Positions 44,667 to 58,400 of a stretch of 64,000 bases of DNA are shown here, piece after piece; within the stretch, counting starts at the first letter, position 1; each line of letters opens with the position of its first letter. This stretch comes from Hydractinia symbiolongicarpus. Lineage: Eukaryota; Cnidaria; Hydrozoa; Anthoathecata; Hydractiniidae. Made by a program: the position numbers and the translations under genes. The DNA lies in contig NC_079877.1 of assembly GCF_029227915.1 (NCBI RefSeq), positions 10,913,351 through 10,977,350 on the forward strand, given 5' to 3'. A model generated the notes under the pieces. The model was not told the DNA's origin and ran no database searches. It saw only the letters and a program-made list of their open reading frames with translations.

Positions 44667-46028
44667 TACCGTATTTTCCGGTATATAAACCCGCACATCG
44701 TATAACCCGCAGCTCAGCTTTTCAGGGAGTTATAAACTAGATGATATCAGATAGCCTGCACCTTCGTATAACCCGCATAAAATTTCAAACAACGTGTTTT
44801 ACTTACCCGCACCTTTGCATAACCCGCATCGTGTTAAGAAAAAAATTCAGCGTATTTTTACTTACCCTAATCACTTTATAAATATGTGAGTGTGTTCTGT
44901 TTTTTTTTTCATGATGGAGACAAGTGGAGGACATTTAAACTCGTGAACCCCAAACACGAGTACCGAGTGTCTGAACGCTAGTTAGTCTAGTTAGAACGCT
45001 AGTTAGTCTCTTAGTCTTTACCTCCTTGTCTCCAATTGCCGAAATAAAAATAAATTAAAATTAATTTGACAATGCTGTTTTCCTTTTATTTGTAAACATT
45101 AGTTTCAGCCAATAATAACTCTTGTTTCCTGCGATTAAACAAACAAACAAAAAATAAAAATAAAACCCATGCTATCAGGTTATATATAAATCTAAAGTAA
45201 AATCTCTGTTCTTTATGTATATTTAAGTTTTTTTTGGCATAAAAATAAACAACATAATAATTACCACGGATTGTCTGTAACAGCGATGTACGGAACGTTG
45301 ATTTCTAATTTTTATAGAATTTCGTTATCTATTTATATCTCAGCAATCACAGTGTGCATGATAAAATGAATGGTGACAATTGGGAGGAGATAGTTGCATG
45401 TGTCTTATCAATTGTATTTTATATTTATTTTTGATATTTTTAGTGGCCACCTGTTGCTCGAAGGTAGCGAAGATAAAAAAGAAAATTATTATCTATACTT
45501 TAATTTTAACATTTTTCAGTATTTTTAACAGGAATTAATAATTAAGTCCTTGGCACTAGGTTGTGATATACGTGTAAATTAAACCTAAAAATGATACCTG
45601 CTATGTTGCTCTATTACCAGAAGCAAATCATTTCAATGTGCTCAATGTGATTGCAAAGATATAAATAGATTAGAATTACATTCAACACAAAAGAAAAATT
45701 ATCTTCAGAATTGTGTTTCAGAGAGAGCTCGTAATATTAGCGCTGGCAAGCAACAGAAAGTTGAAGCAATTTCACTGTGTGAAAAAAATTAAGTCACATA
45801 GTTGAAGTAAGATTACGTAGATATAGAATCGTGCATGCAGTTATATTAATGTACACATTTTATCCCATTGGTACTATATTTTTCAATGTATAAACTTTAA
45901 ATTTCACAACAAATGACAGAAAATATAAAACTTATCACATAACCCGCACCACATTATAACCCGCACCAACAGTGGAAGTCGTAAATATCAACTTATAACA
46001 CGCGGGTTATATACCGGAAAATACGGTA
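44667..46028. mobile_element. Non-autonomous DNA transposon with 22-bp perfect inverted repeats
   Basis: The ends TACCGTATTTTCCGGTATATAA (44667-44688) and its exact reverse complement (46007-46028) are followed inward by repeated CCCGCA/TGCGGG-type motifs. From memory, such ACCGTATTTTCCGG ends occur in widespread animal DNA transposons. It has no transposase. About 600 bp of its interior (about 45190-45790) is closely similar to about 55415-56010 in another element. Confidence 0.75.
45190..45790 (+). repeat. 600-bp repeat shared by two different elements, copy 1
   Basis: Shares long blocks with 55415-56010, for example TAACAGCGATGTACGGAAC, CAATCACAGTGTGCATGAT and CCAGAAGCAAATCATTTCAA, in the same orientation. 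There are no obvious inverted ends of its own and no open frame. Confidence 0.8.
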
Positions 46029-46449
46029 TGCGATAAATTGTGTATAGTCCCCGATTGTTTAGGTTAGTGTGTGTACCCCAGGTACGTGATTTTTAAAATG
46101 GCACCCCTTAAACTTATCCCCAGGGCTTTTTTATCTTTTTATTATTCTGGGACGACAACAAAAAAGTCCTATGGACGTTGTTTGGCAATTTTTGTAACAA
46201 TACTGATTTGCTTACAGTGTTATAGGATCATGTTCTTGCTGTAATCTGCAAAAACCCTCCATTGTCACAATTATTTTTAGAAATTTGTTTACTCGTTACC
46301 CTCCTTCGGTGAAGCTTGAAACGCTGATCAAGAAAATGTATAGGGTGTAAGTAAACATTGAAAAGATGCAAGAATAATCCTATTATTCTGATATTATTTA
46401 GAGTTTGCAACAATTCACATGGTGACAAAAACGTTTGGTTGTTTACACC

Positions 46450-49400
46450 ATGAATGCTAAAAATCAACAAGATGAAAATAATACATGTTTGTCTGAGAAA
46501 ACATACAGCATGTCATTATCCAACATAGCGTTACCAACTTTGCAATTAGATTCTGAGGTATGTTACTGCATTACTTCTGTTTACTGCTGTACACCCTTCT
46601 CCTAAGCAATCTGAGTGAAGGAATATAAAAATAGCATATTTTACATTTCCTTTTAAAAGGAGCTAAACTGCAACTTTTGCTCATATTAATTGTGGTGACA
46701 GAAGTGCAGTTCTTCGGCACTTGTGATTAGTATACATTAGGTTTACCTTAGTCATTGATGATGTCTGGTGGAGCCTTGCACAGTGGGGGGGGGAGGGAGT
46801 GGTTTCTACCTAGACACCTGATCTTGAAGGTTGCAAGGGAGATTAGTCTCACTAGCCTGCAAAGGAACTGGATCCTATGTTCAGGTCTTAATTAATAATG
46901 GCTGCATATAATATCCCAACACCTCACACTGCACAAGTTCTTCAGATGTACCTTAACCCTATTCGGTCCGGGGGGGGGGGGGGGGGGGGGGCGGATTCCG
47001 CCCCCCCCCTACTGGTTTTTTGTTGATAACTTTTTTTTGCCTTATTTAGAATGCAGCAAACTTGGCGACTTTTCCTAAAATTTATTTGAGCATGTTTCTA
47101 TAAAATTTTTTTTAATAATTCATGCAGCAAGTGGGTGTATTGACTGGTTTTTGAAGGGACATAAATCCCCCAAAAAAAATTTTTTTAAAAGGTCATATAT
47201 TATATATCATTAGACGCGAAATTTTATGCTCTTTTACGTTATGTGTCTTGATTTTGTTAAAAACAATCTTAAAAAAAGATTGCAGTCCTTTTTTGCGATG
47301 TGTCAATGTCGATAATTGCTTGTGTAATTAAAAAATCGTTAATTTTTTTCTTGAGGTAATTAGAAAATAATTGTTCGCGCATTTGACACGTGTGCTCTCA
47401 GAAACGGCAAAGGCGGTAACGCGATCAAAATAGTTCCGATTTCTATAACGATATGTTAGAAAAGAAAATTCTTGTCAAAAATGGTTATATGTTAAATTAT
47501 TTTACTTCGCGTCGACGATACTTCATATTTTATTTACAATCATGTCAAGAAAGAAAACGATTACTTATCGTGAAGCAATAGAAGATATTTTACGTTTTGT
47601 TGATGAGGAAGAGGAACAAGATGATTTGGAGGAGCTGTTAGGTGAAGAGGAGTTGGGAGTTCAAGATACTGATGCGACTTTATTTGTAAGTTGCCAAAAC
47701 ATAAACTTCGATTTTTTTTTCTAGTCTGTTGATTTATATATCTATCGAAAACTATATTTTTAGGTGAAAGCGATCACGAATATGTTATAGAGCAAGAAGC
47801 AACATATAAGAAAAAACGTCTGACTTACCAGAGATCAGTGAACAGCATTGATAGTTCGTTGTTGGAAGAAAATTATGAACCAATAACGTTAGGACTGGAA
47901 AAAAAAACAATTATTGGGAAAATAACTGACAAAACCGACCGCAAAAAACAAGAATTTATACGATTTATCAATGAAGAGCCGGCTCGCAGAGGAAGGCAGA
48001 ATGTTCACAATGTATTGAAAAACAAACCAGGAGTATCGCCTCGCGCACGCTCTGCAACAACCGCTAAGGACGTTTTCGATTTATATATCACTCCTTTTAT
48101 GGTGGAGAAAATCGTCGGTTACACAAACAAACGCATTCGAAATGTATTGGAAAATGTAAAGGATCATATCATGGAATCCGACAAATATCCTCATTTGAAA
48201 GAGATCGATTCAGCCGACTTTTATGCTGTGGTCGGCCTGATGTATTTTCGAGGGTTATTTTGTCTAAATAACCACCACGTGAACCTACTTTTTTCCGATA
48301 AATACGGTCCGGCATTTTTTAGCGCAACGATGTCTAGGAACAGATTTAAGTTTATATTTCAAAACCTGCGATTTGATGATTTTGCAACGAGACAAGAACG
48401 GTGGGAGAAAGATAGATTTGCGGCCATGAGAGAATTATTCGAATCGTTCAACGATAACTGCGCCAAAAATATGATACCAGAAGACTTTTTGTCGTTGGAC
48501 GAGACATTGTATCCCATGAGGACACAAGTAGGTTTTAAACAATACAACCCGGATAAGCCTGCTAAATACGGAATTTTATTTAAATCTATCAACTGTGCCA
48601 GGTATCCGTACACATATCAAGCTCATGTGTATTGTGGAAAACCCAACAACATCGAGGAAAGCCACTACTATGTCTGCGGAACAGAAAACTATATAAAATA
48701 CCTCGTAGAGAAATTACACAAAACAGTTTCTCTCTGTGGTCGAAACATCTCAATGGACAGATTGTATACGTCGATACCAATTGCGCGGTGGCTATTACAG
48801 AGAGGGATTACAATGGTTGGGACAATGCAGACCAACCGAGTAGGCATACCGGCGGAAATAAAAGATTTGTCTCAAAGAGAACCTTTGAGTAGCAAAATTT
48901 ATTGGGAAGAAAACAGAGACTTAAACATTTCCAGTTACGCCGTTGCAACTTCAAAAGGGAAAAAAAACGTTTTAATTTTGTCTACAATGAACCCAATTCT
49001 TGGAGTTACAAAGGATGATGAGAAGAAAAAGCCAGCAATTTATAAGTTATATGATTTCACAAAAGGTGGAACTGATATTGTGGATCAAAAAGTTGGTACA
49101 TACACAGTGAAACCGAAATCAAGAAGATGGAGCATATCGGCCTTATCTTATCCTTGACACAATTAGAGTGAATGCCTCAACCATCATGGCTCTAAATCAC
49201 AACAAAGATCCGAAAAGTTTTAACTCGTTCGATTTCGGTATGGAATTATCTGAAGCACTGGTCAATCCTCAAATCGAAAGAAGAGATAAAAAGGGATTGC
49301 AGGTGGGCACTCTAAAAAAAATTGGGCTGGTAACCGGTAAAAGCAAAGCCTGTCCAAGACGATCACTAAATGACATGCTTCCTTCATCATCAGACACTCC

Positions 49401-52400
49401 ACGAAGATGTAGGTTATGCATAAACGATTCGCACAGAAAAGAACAAAAGGCGGCTAAAGACAAATTAAAAAAAGTGAAATCAACATGCCAAAATTGCGGA
49501 GAAAATGCCTGCCGTGCACATTTGATGCAATTATGTCAGGGTTGCATTAGTTCCATATAAAAAAATAACGAGAACATTTTATGTTTATATTTTTTTATAT
49601 TATGTATATATTTTTCTATGTTATGTATATTTTTTTATATATTATGTAGATATTTTTCCAGTTGTAAGAGGCATAGTTTTTTAAAAAAAGTTTTTAATAC
49701 ATCTCTTTTCAAAAGATATAGTACCTAAACGAATGTTGAAATTAACATTATTGCACAATTGAGACAACTAAAATCAGCATTATTGCATCATCTTGAGCAT
49801 AATAAAGTAATAATAAAAATTTGATAACTATATAATTCATAATTATACTCTAACAACGCTATAGAGTAACATTTTGCTCAATCCTCCACTTTATAAATAT
49901 AAGAAAGTACATATAAGAATTTCATCATCTTCAGTATACTAACTATCATCCCACCAGCCAAAATACTTGAGTATGATACAGGTTTCTCGTTCTGCGTTAG
50001 AAAAGGATTGTAATTCACTTAATAAAGAAAAGATACAAAAATTAAGGGGTGCCTTCAAACTGACGATCTGATGACGTCATTCCACCTGCTAAAAATTTAT
50101 AAATTTAATTCCTACATATCTATTAAAGTTTGAACTTCCTACATACGAAGTTTTATGATGACAGCACTCTTACTTCAAAAGTTATAGAGGGGGGGCGGAA
50201 TCCGCCCCCCCCCCCGGTCATAATATGTCAGAAAAACCCCGGACCGAATAGGGTTAAGCTTACACTTACTGTAATCATCACTTGAATAGAAAACATGCAC
50301 CTGACGCTCAGGGATCTCTCATACACCTGACACTGAATTAACACACCATAATTAGCATGTGCCTGGCACTCAGGATGGGGATGCGCCTGAAATTAAGGGC
50401 ATCTCATCTGTCTCATTCGCCTGATGCTGATATTTGTGCCTGTGATGAAGCATGAAGGAGGCACCTGAATTCCTACACATTCCTCCAAATTTCCGCAAAT
50501 AGTCCAACGGACACAGAACGTGTTCTATCTACTCGTTCCAATAGAAATACATTGTTTTTACCGCTTTTGTGTTAATATGCCGGAACCAAAGAAATTAATC
50601 TCATACTGTATTGTAAATTACGGATACCACATAAAAAATTGACAAACATATAAAATTTGACATTACATTTATACATAACCTTTCAGATGTGAATTTTTTT
50701 TAAAAGTCAGTATATTAAAATCCCCTTCGTGCAAGCTGCTATCTGTGTATCACTGGTGTTAAGTTAACTTCTTCGCTCAACAGGTTTTAAACGATTAGGT
50801 TGTGTATAGGCAAGCACTTGTGTGAAGTAATAACAAGAAACCTTGACGGTTTGAAACACTCGTCGTTTCTGTATATGTGCATGTTCATGAGTATTCTATT
50901 ACTTATATTTTGCGAAATAGCGACAAAATCGCTAAATGGACATATAGCTTTACGGCCGTAGTTCAGCGGGCGCGGGTTCAACTACCAAGTGAAAAGTTTT
51001 GTTCATCGGACGGATGATCATATATATTGCGCAATATCCTCAGATTGCTCAGAGCGCGCGTGGATAGTCACGTGTTACGTCTCCGTAACACGTGACTATC
51101 CACACATAACTGTCTCACACTACGTTTCCCCGAGGCAACTATCCATACATCACCGCTGTCTTTGCGCTACACTTTCCTAAGGCTGAGAACGTTTCAATGC
51201 GTTGTTTTCACGACACGTGATCGAGATTTTCGAAAGAAAAATGATTTGAGAAATTTCAAAACAAAATGCGCATACCCGAAACTTTCTCACACCAATGTGT
51301 CATGGATTAGGCAATAGAAATAATTAAGCGAGTAACTTATTGCATCAACCAATCACAAGACTTGAAAACTTATCCGCGTAGAGAGATTTACCCATGGTTT
51401 CACAAATCGATTATAAATTTCATGATTAATACGCAAATAATTTTGAGTCATAAATATTGTTTCGAATAATGCATTAATACATAAAAAATTAATACAAACA
51501 TTGTTCCACTGACGTTTTCACGAAGTAGCAACCTGCTCCACAAGATTGTTCTATAACATTCTGCATGTCAATCGTATATGTCCCAGCATAGAACGTAATG
51601 CGTTTTCTTTCCATTATAAGATTAGGCAAGTCTGCATGTGAATCGTATATGTCCCAGCATGGAACGTAATGCGTTCTTTTTCATTATAAGATTAGGCATG
51701 TCGCCATGTGCATCGTATATGCCCCAGCATAGAACGTAATGCGATTTCTAGATTGCCTGATGGATTAATGCTCACGTGATGGTTCAGACGAATATAAAGG
51801 CTGCATACGATCTGTGTAGTCTTCAGTTGCACTCGCGTGACTGTTTTAGCAAATGACAAGCATTAGAGAAAAGTTATGAATGAGAACAAACAATTTTCAA
51901 AACAAGAAAAAGTATCGTTTCAGCAGTTTATAGGTTTAAATAACAACAAAATACTTTTGAGGTTCATTATTGCAAAACAATGAAAAAAAAATGAAGCTTA
52001 TTTTAGTGTAAATATGAACTAAATATTTTCTAGCCAAGATAGGGTCATTCGTCGGAAACTTTATTACGAAATAATTGATATGGCTTACTAAAATATGACG
52101 ACTTGGACATCAAATAGTTTTGAGGTCATTGGTGTGATACACTTGCGCTGATGATTGCAATTACTTTCAAACGAATGAGGTTGAACAGTTTTAGGTGTAA
52201 TACAGCACACCAACATTCTTTGAAAAACCTAATCCAAAATAACAGAACATAAGAAGAAGTTCATAATGTAGACAACCATCTTGTTGATAGTAGAACAATG
52301 TGATTTTGGTGGTTGATTAACTTCAGTGAGCATATTATTCACTTACTGCATTGTCACATAAATACAAAAGGTATATATACAACCAAACTAAACTTTGAAA

Positions 52401-55400
52401 AAAATCGAAAATTTTATACCACACCATGTGTTTTGAATGTTTTTATATTCACACACACATTGGCGAAACTGGTTTTCCTTATGTATACACTGAAAAAGAT
52501 TTGAAAAGAATCAAAAATTTTATACAACACCATGTGTTTTTAATGTTATATTTAATATAATAAATATTAATATATATTTAAAATATGCTAACAGGATGAT
52601 TTCATATCTTAACTCTATAAAAGTGGCTGCAAAGTTGATTGATCAAAATATGGCTTGTCAGTTTGTCAGCGTGTGGTCGTTGAAAGGCTAAATTTGATAG
52701 CATTATGATCAGAGAAATGATGCACTTGACATAGCAATTAATGCAGTACATCGACAAAACGCTACTCTTCACATAAACATGATCAAGGATAGCACCAGCT
52801 AGATGAGTAGGTCCTGGTACAATTTGTGTATAATCATTCATGATATCTGCTAATTCTGGCTGGTCAGCTTGGGCATTTATATTGAAATCTTCAAGTATAA
52901 CATGTATGTCAGAACTTGCAATTTTCCTTGACAGCATGTTGTAAAATGTCTGCAGATCACTGGTAACTTTTCTGTAAATAACCATGACATTAAGAACATC
53001 AGATGAAAAGGACGGTTTGCGAAGTGAAACAGAACTGACCCCAGGATTATCATGAATATTATGAACCAATATATGCTTTCGAAAACACAATGGACTGTTT
53101 CTGAATTCATTTTTCCATGAGCTAAAAAGTAATGTTCATCACCCAAAAGATAGATAGATAGATAGATAGATGTGCATATTTTACATGGCTAGCCTCACAA
53201 ATATCGAGGGATATACCCTGTCTATTATTTCCAGGAGGGGCCATGGCGTAGATGGAGAGTCCTAGAGTATTTAATGCTCATTTTGAGCTACGCAGACCCA
53301 ATTAGAGCCCGCGCTCTACTAGACAACTCCCAGCAACATCCAACGGCCCACACAGTGTGCCATCTTCCCAATTTCCCTCACATGGCTTGGGTTAACCCAG
53401 GGCAATGGTAACATTCACTCGCCCGTGTTAAATCGCCGTCAAGAGGAATCGAACCCCGGTCTCCCGCACAGAGTACGAGAGCTATAACCACTAATCTACG
53501 GCGCCATAGCCGACGTAATACTCAGGAAACTTATAGCAATTTGAAAACGATCAATATTGATGTTGGTAACTCATAACATGCCAAGGGTCTGTTGAAATTT
53601 GACTGCTTAAAATTGGCATCACCATGTTCTAAGATGTTATCTAAATCAAATGACTAAATCAAATGATATTCAAAAAGAAATTCTTTTGAGTTGGGACCAA
53701 CATATAGCTAGAAGAGCATTGCACATACACTGAATACCAGCAGTTTCACCAAACTTTTTGTCGCCTTGATTAAATGACCCATTAACTGATTTAATATGGT
53801 AAGCCGGACCTGGATTAGATTCAACATCCCCGCACAAATATAATAGAAGTTTGTGCAAGAAAGAAGATATCGTAAAAACATGGCAGAAAAACATAATTAG
53901 CTAGTTACATGAAATAAAATAATACACTAAGTCAATGGATTGATGAATAATATTCAGCACGACGTACCTTGGTACTTAAAGCAGCTTCCCCAGGTATTGA
54001 AAGTCTTCTCGATCTAGCAGTTTCAAATTTCAGTGATTGAAGGTAGACTTTGCAGAACAACAACACACTAGGCACACTTTGTACAACAACAGTAGCTCTA
54101 GCAAGATAGCAGATTGCATGAAAGCAAGATAAATATTCCAGCGATACTTCATTTATATTCCGCTACTATTTTTTAAAAGAACTTCATAGAAATGTGAAAA
54201 CACAGCTAAGAGTGCCTCGATTCTCAGCGGGCAGTGCGCATGCTTCGACTTGAGCGGTAGCGATGCATGAACGACTGGTCTGTTGTTTGCAAAATACGGG
54301 TTAAGACACGCACAACGTGAAGAAGCGGGAAATAGGGTCGCGGCAAAAAAGAAGAATTATGGCGCGGGGAGCGGGTAAGTTACGATATTCGGTCAGATTG
54401 CATGTCACTTTTGGTCGCACAAGCTGAAACCAATACACTCCTGTCCTCCGGGACGAGTGTAATTAGTGGCAAACAACCTGGCCCAGGGAATATTTTGTGA
54501 GTTGTGTTTTTCCCTGAAACCCATTGTTCTCAAAGTAATAAATAGTTTGTTTGCCAGAGGTTGTTAATAGGTGGAACGTATTTGTGTAAATAGATTTGAA
54601 ATAGCCAGAAAAGAAACTTGTACACAAGTACTGCAGACAAAAGATAACAGATGTGATAAAAGGCTTATTTTATTCTTTTTATTGAGAGATTTGTCATTTT
54701 TAATCAGAGGCACCTGATCAGATTGAATAGGTTGAAAAGTTTAAGTATTTTTACTCCCTTTTAAAAATTTTATTTGTTGAAAAAATGTTAGCATTCCTTC
54801 ATAAAGGTTAATTGTCAGTTTAATGTTTCATCTTTCTGCAGCCTTTTTAATTCCAAGTTATGTGCTAGAGAGCCTTTTTTGGGGGTATGCGCACATTTAT
54901 AAATCAAATGATTTCTAGATGTTACTAAACACTACTAAACTTGCCAGTGCTTAAAAAATAAATAGAAAATCATCTTTTTTTTTATTTTTGTAGAACGAGG
55001 AAGAAGAATCTGATAGTTCAGAACCTATTGTGTTTCATCCGAAACTTCACAAAGGCAAGTATGGTCAATACATGACAATTCTTGTTTAAATCGGAATAAC
55101 ATTAAAATATTTTTTTTTGGTCCTATCTAAAATGAATTAAAGTTCTGTTATCACCCTGCTGCACTGTAGTCCTTTCGTAGTCTTAAATTTTTTAAATTTA
55201 TTATATGCTCTTTTTCGCATGCCCTGAAAGTACGAGGTGAACAGCAAGTCCTTGTTTCTTTTTAAAATATATATATCAGATAATATATAATGTTTAAATA
55301 CCAAGCAAGTGTTGCGATGGATGCAATAACAGGCCATTCCTTAAGACGAGTGCGATCGCACGCACACTCGCCAGCACACTGGTAAAAAAATTTATGAGTG

Positions 55401-58400
55401 CTTTTTATCGCACTCGTAATCTAAAGTAAAAATTCGTTTTTTTTATGTATTTATTTAGCATAAAAATAAACAACATAATATTTATCACGGGTTGTCTGTA
55501 ACAGCGATGTACGGAACAATCTTTTCTAATGTTTATAGAATTTTGTTATCTATTTATATCTCAGCAATCACAGTGTGCATGATAAAATGAATGGCCGCAA
55601 TAAAAAGGAGATAGTTGCGTGTGTCCAATTAATTGTATTTTATATTTATTTTTGATATTCTCTGTGGCCACCTGTTGCTTGAAGGTAGCAAACATAAAAA
55701 AAGAAAATTATCATCTATACTATTTATCTATTTATTTTAACATTTATCAATATTTTCAACAGGAATTAATAATTAAGTCCTGGGCACTAGGTTGTGAAAT
55801 ACATATCAATTAATCCTAAAAATGATACCTGCTACATTGCTCTATTACCAGAAGCAAATCATTTCAATGTGCTCAATGTGTTTGCAAAGATATAAATAGA
55901 TTAAAATTACATTCAACACAAAAGAAAAATGATCTCCAGCATTGTGTTTCAGAGAAGAGCTCATAACATTAGCAAGCAATAGAAAGTTAAAGCAATTTCA
56001 TATTTTAAATAGCAGAAAAAAAGATGTTGTGCAATAATTGAAATGTATTTTTATATTTTCACCACCAGGTGGCTGAAGAAAACACCTTCTTGGTGGCCCA
56101 CAAGTATAATTGTTCGTACACAAGAAGAGTATGACGTGAATATTCATCTTTATGCCCTTCAAAAATAAATATTAAAAAAAAATTGTTTTATTCATACACA
56201 ATGAGAGTGCACAACTCAAAATTTTCCTTTTATATTTCTTTTAAACATATATTTCTTGCAAGACTTAAACCTCATTTCTATACAGCTTAAATAACACATC
56301 GCACTTGTAAATTTTGCTTACGAGTGCGATTTTTCACACACCATAGCACCCGTAATTTTTTTAACGGGTGCTTTTTGTAGCTCTGGCATAGTTTTATTCA
56401 AGAAATGGCCTGCAATAAATCAAAAATTACTTGAATACTTGAATTGACATATCTAGGTGTGTGCCCTTATTATGCTTATCTTTTATTCCACGTTGCCAGC
56501 AGTCTTACAGCATTGTTCCATAACAACCAAGATTGTAACCTTTTGCTACCATGTTAACATGCCCATCTAGCATCTCACCCTAAACATATATGTCAAAAGC
56601 AGTAACTAGTTACCATAAAAACAATGAAACCAACGTTGGTATGACTGTTATAGAGTCATCGTAACCTTCAAACAACTTCCAATAAAATTTAGCCTTTTGC
56701 ATGTGCTATCAATGGTATGCCTTAATCTTTTTGCACATGTGTGAAGTTTTGTGTTTGAAAAAGCTTGCACTTGGCTAAAAACTTGCAATAAGGGTATGAT
56801 TTATGTACAAACTTATGATTTATTTCCAAACATGACCAACATAAAATATTTTATTAATTTAGAACAAGTGCAATTGAGGGAGACTTTAGTCTCTAAATCA
56901 TCACTTGGAGATAGTGGTATTGACGTGAATGATGCACTTACAAAACCATCTGTGACAGGTCCAGTATTTATACATTTTTTTTGCAATAAATGTGCCAAAT
57001 ATCACTTCTGTTCTGACTGGTTCAAACACAAACAAAAAATACCCTGGGAAATGTAAAATAAGTTTCGATTGGTGAAAGTGTCTTTTCAGGGATAATTAGT
57101 GTGGCTTTATAGCACACCTTGTGCTGTAAAGTCATGTATATAGTATAACAAAGACTGTGTCTGTATGTAACAGACAAGTAGTTCATTTTCTTTTGCTGTA
57201 GCCAAAAAAGTGTCAAATGTTAAATTTTCTGACGTTACAGCACAATTTTAACAACATTAATTTAACAGCAATAGCTTAATTTAAAGTGGCAGTAACCCTT
57301 TTACAGCTGTTCAAACAGTTCGATTTTTACTCAGTGTGTTTATCTATACAAATTTTCTTTGTTATTTCCTGAAAATATTGCCCTCGTGCACGTAGAATCA
57401 ATTTTGTATGATTTTAATTTGCTCTGTCAGCAGATATACTTGTTTATTAATATGCAATAAAGAAAAGAAAAAGTAGCTTTCACAAGCTACATCGTTTTAC
57501 AGCCTTATGATTTTTTATTGACTTCTGTTTTAAAACAAATCTTAGGTTGGTCGTGTGCGGAAAACATTATATTTTTTCCAATTAGCATTTTGTTTGTTTT
57601 TACAGAAATCTCATTCCGCACACTTTTTTGAGGTTGTATGATTTACAAAGTTTGTGTTAAAGTTTTTAAGAGAAATGAATATTCAGAAGTTTTGGGCACA
57701 ATATTTTATTTAAAAGATTTTTTAGCTATAATAGTATTATAGCTATAAAATCAAGTGTATTATAACAGTAAAAATAAGATATATCGTAACTAATTGTGTG
57801 AAAAAAAATCTGATTTTTAAAACATTTACTACCACCTTAGTGAAGCCATTACAATGCACTTAAAACTTTGAGGTCAAAGATTGGTCCAATGTTTATTATG
57901 CTTCAGAGACTAACACAGGCACTTCATGAAAATCAAAGGGTGAAAAAACCATCTTTTTTTCATAGTTGATGGCACAAGAAATAGTGATAAACATGTAATC
58001 CTGGATGGTTTCTGCACTCTCTTCTAGTCAATTGCAAACAAGTTGAAGAAGGTGGCGTTTCCTTTAACAGATTTAGTTTGGAACCATAAACCATCTCAAG
58101 CAAAGCGTAAACTGAATGATTTTGAATTCTCTTGCGTAACATCAGGAGAAATGCTAGCACATTTACTAAAGCTGAAACGGAATAAAGCTGTTGGAATGGA
58201 TAACATTCCACCTTGTTTCTTAAAAGATTTTGCGATTTCCATTGTTGCTCCATTGACTCATCATTAACTTGTTGTTTAGTTTTGGTGAGGTTCCAAACGA
58301 TTTAAAAACTGTGAATGTTACCGCTACATAAAGCATTCGATACTGTTAGCCATGAAACAATCTTAAATAAGTTACCCAATTTTAGCATCACTGGTAGTCC

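Larger units (their letters stand above)
34974..46449. other. Repeat-rich region without supported genes
   Basis: No coding gene could be supported over about 11 kb. Contents recognised: partial CAGGCC-family inverted-repeat elements (near 35450-35530 and 36479-36595), a ~125-bp tandem repeat, rearranged SINE copies, a G-run at about 39209-39227, a MITE, and a 1.36-kb inverted-repeat element. Short open frames near 38080 (Lys/Arg-rich) and 40106 have no convincing homology. Confidence 0.4.
50258..52601. other. Intron sequence without recognised genes
   Basis: Part of intron 1 of the host gene. It contains a perfect hairpin (51061-51102) and a ~70-bp tandem repeat (51560-51747). A truncated tRNA-like stretch (GGCGCGGGTTCAACTACC-like, near 50970) is too degraded to call. 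Confidence 0.35.

Noticed and set aside
54359-54374. ATG in a GC-rich patch followed by GTAAGT as first exon of the downstream gene
   Set aside because: It ends in phase 1 and the exon at 54994 would then hit a stop; the exon at 46450-46557 ends in phase 0 and fits.
54240-54440. Possible CpG-type promoter
   Set aside because: Slightly richer in CG than its surroundings, but no transcript start or exon could be tied to it.
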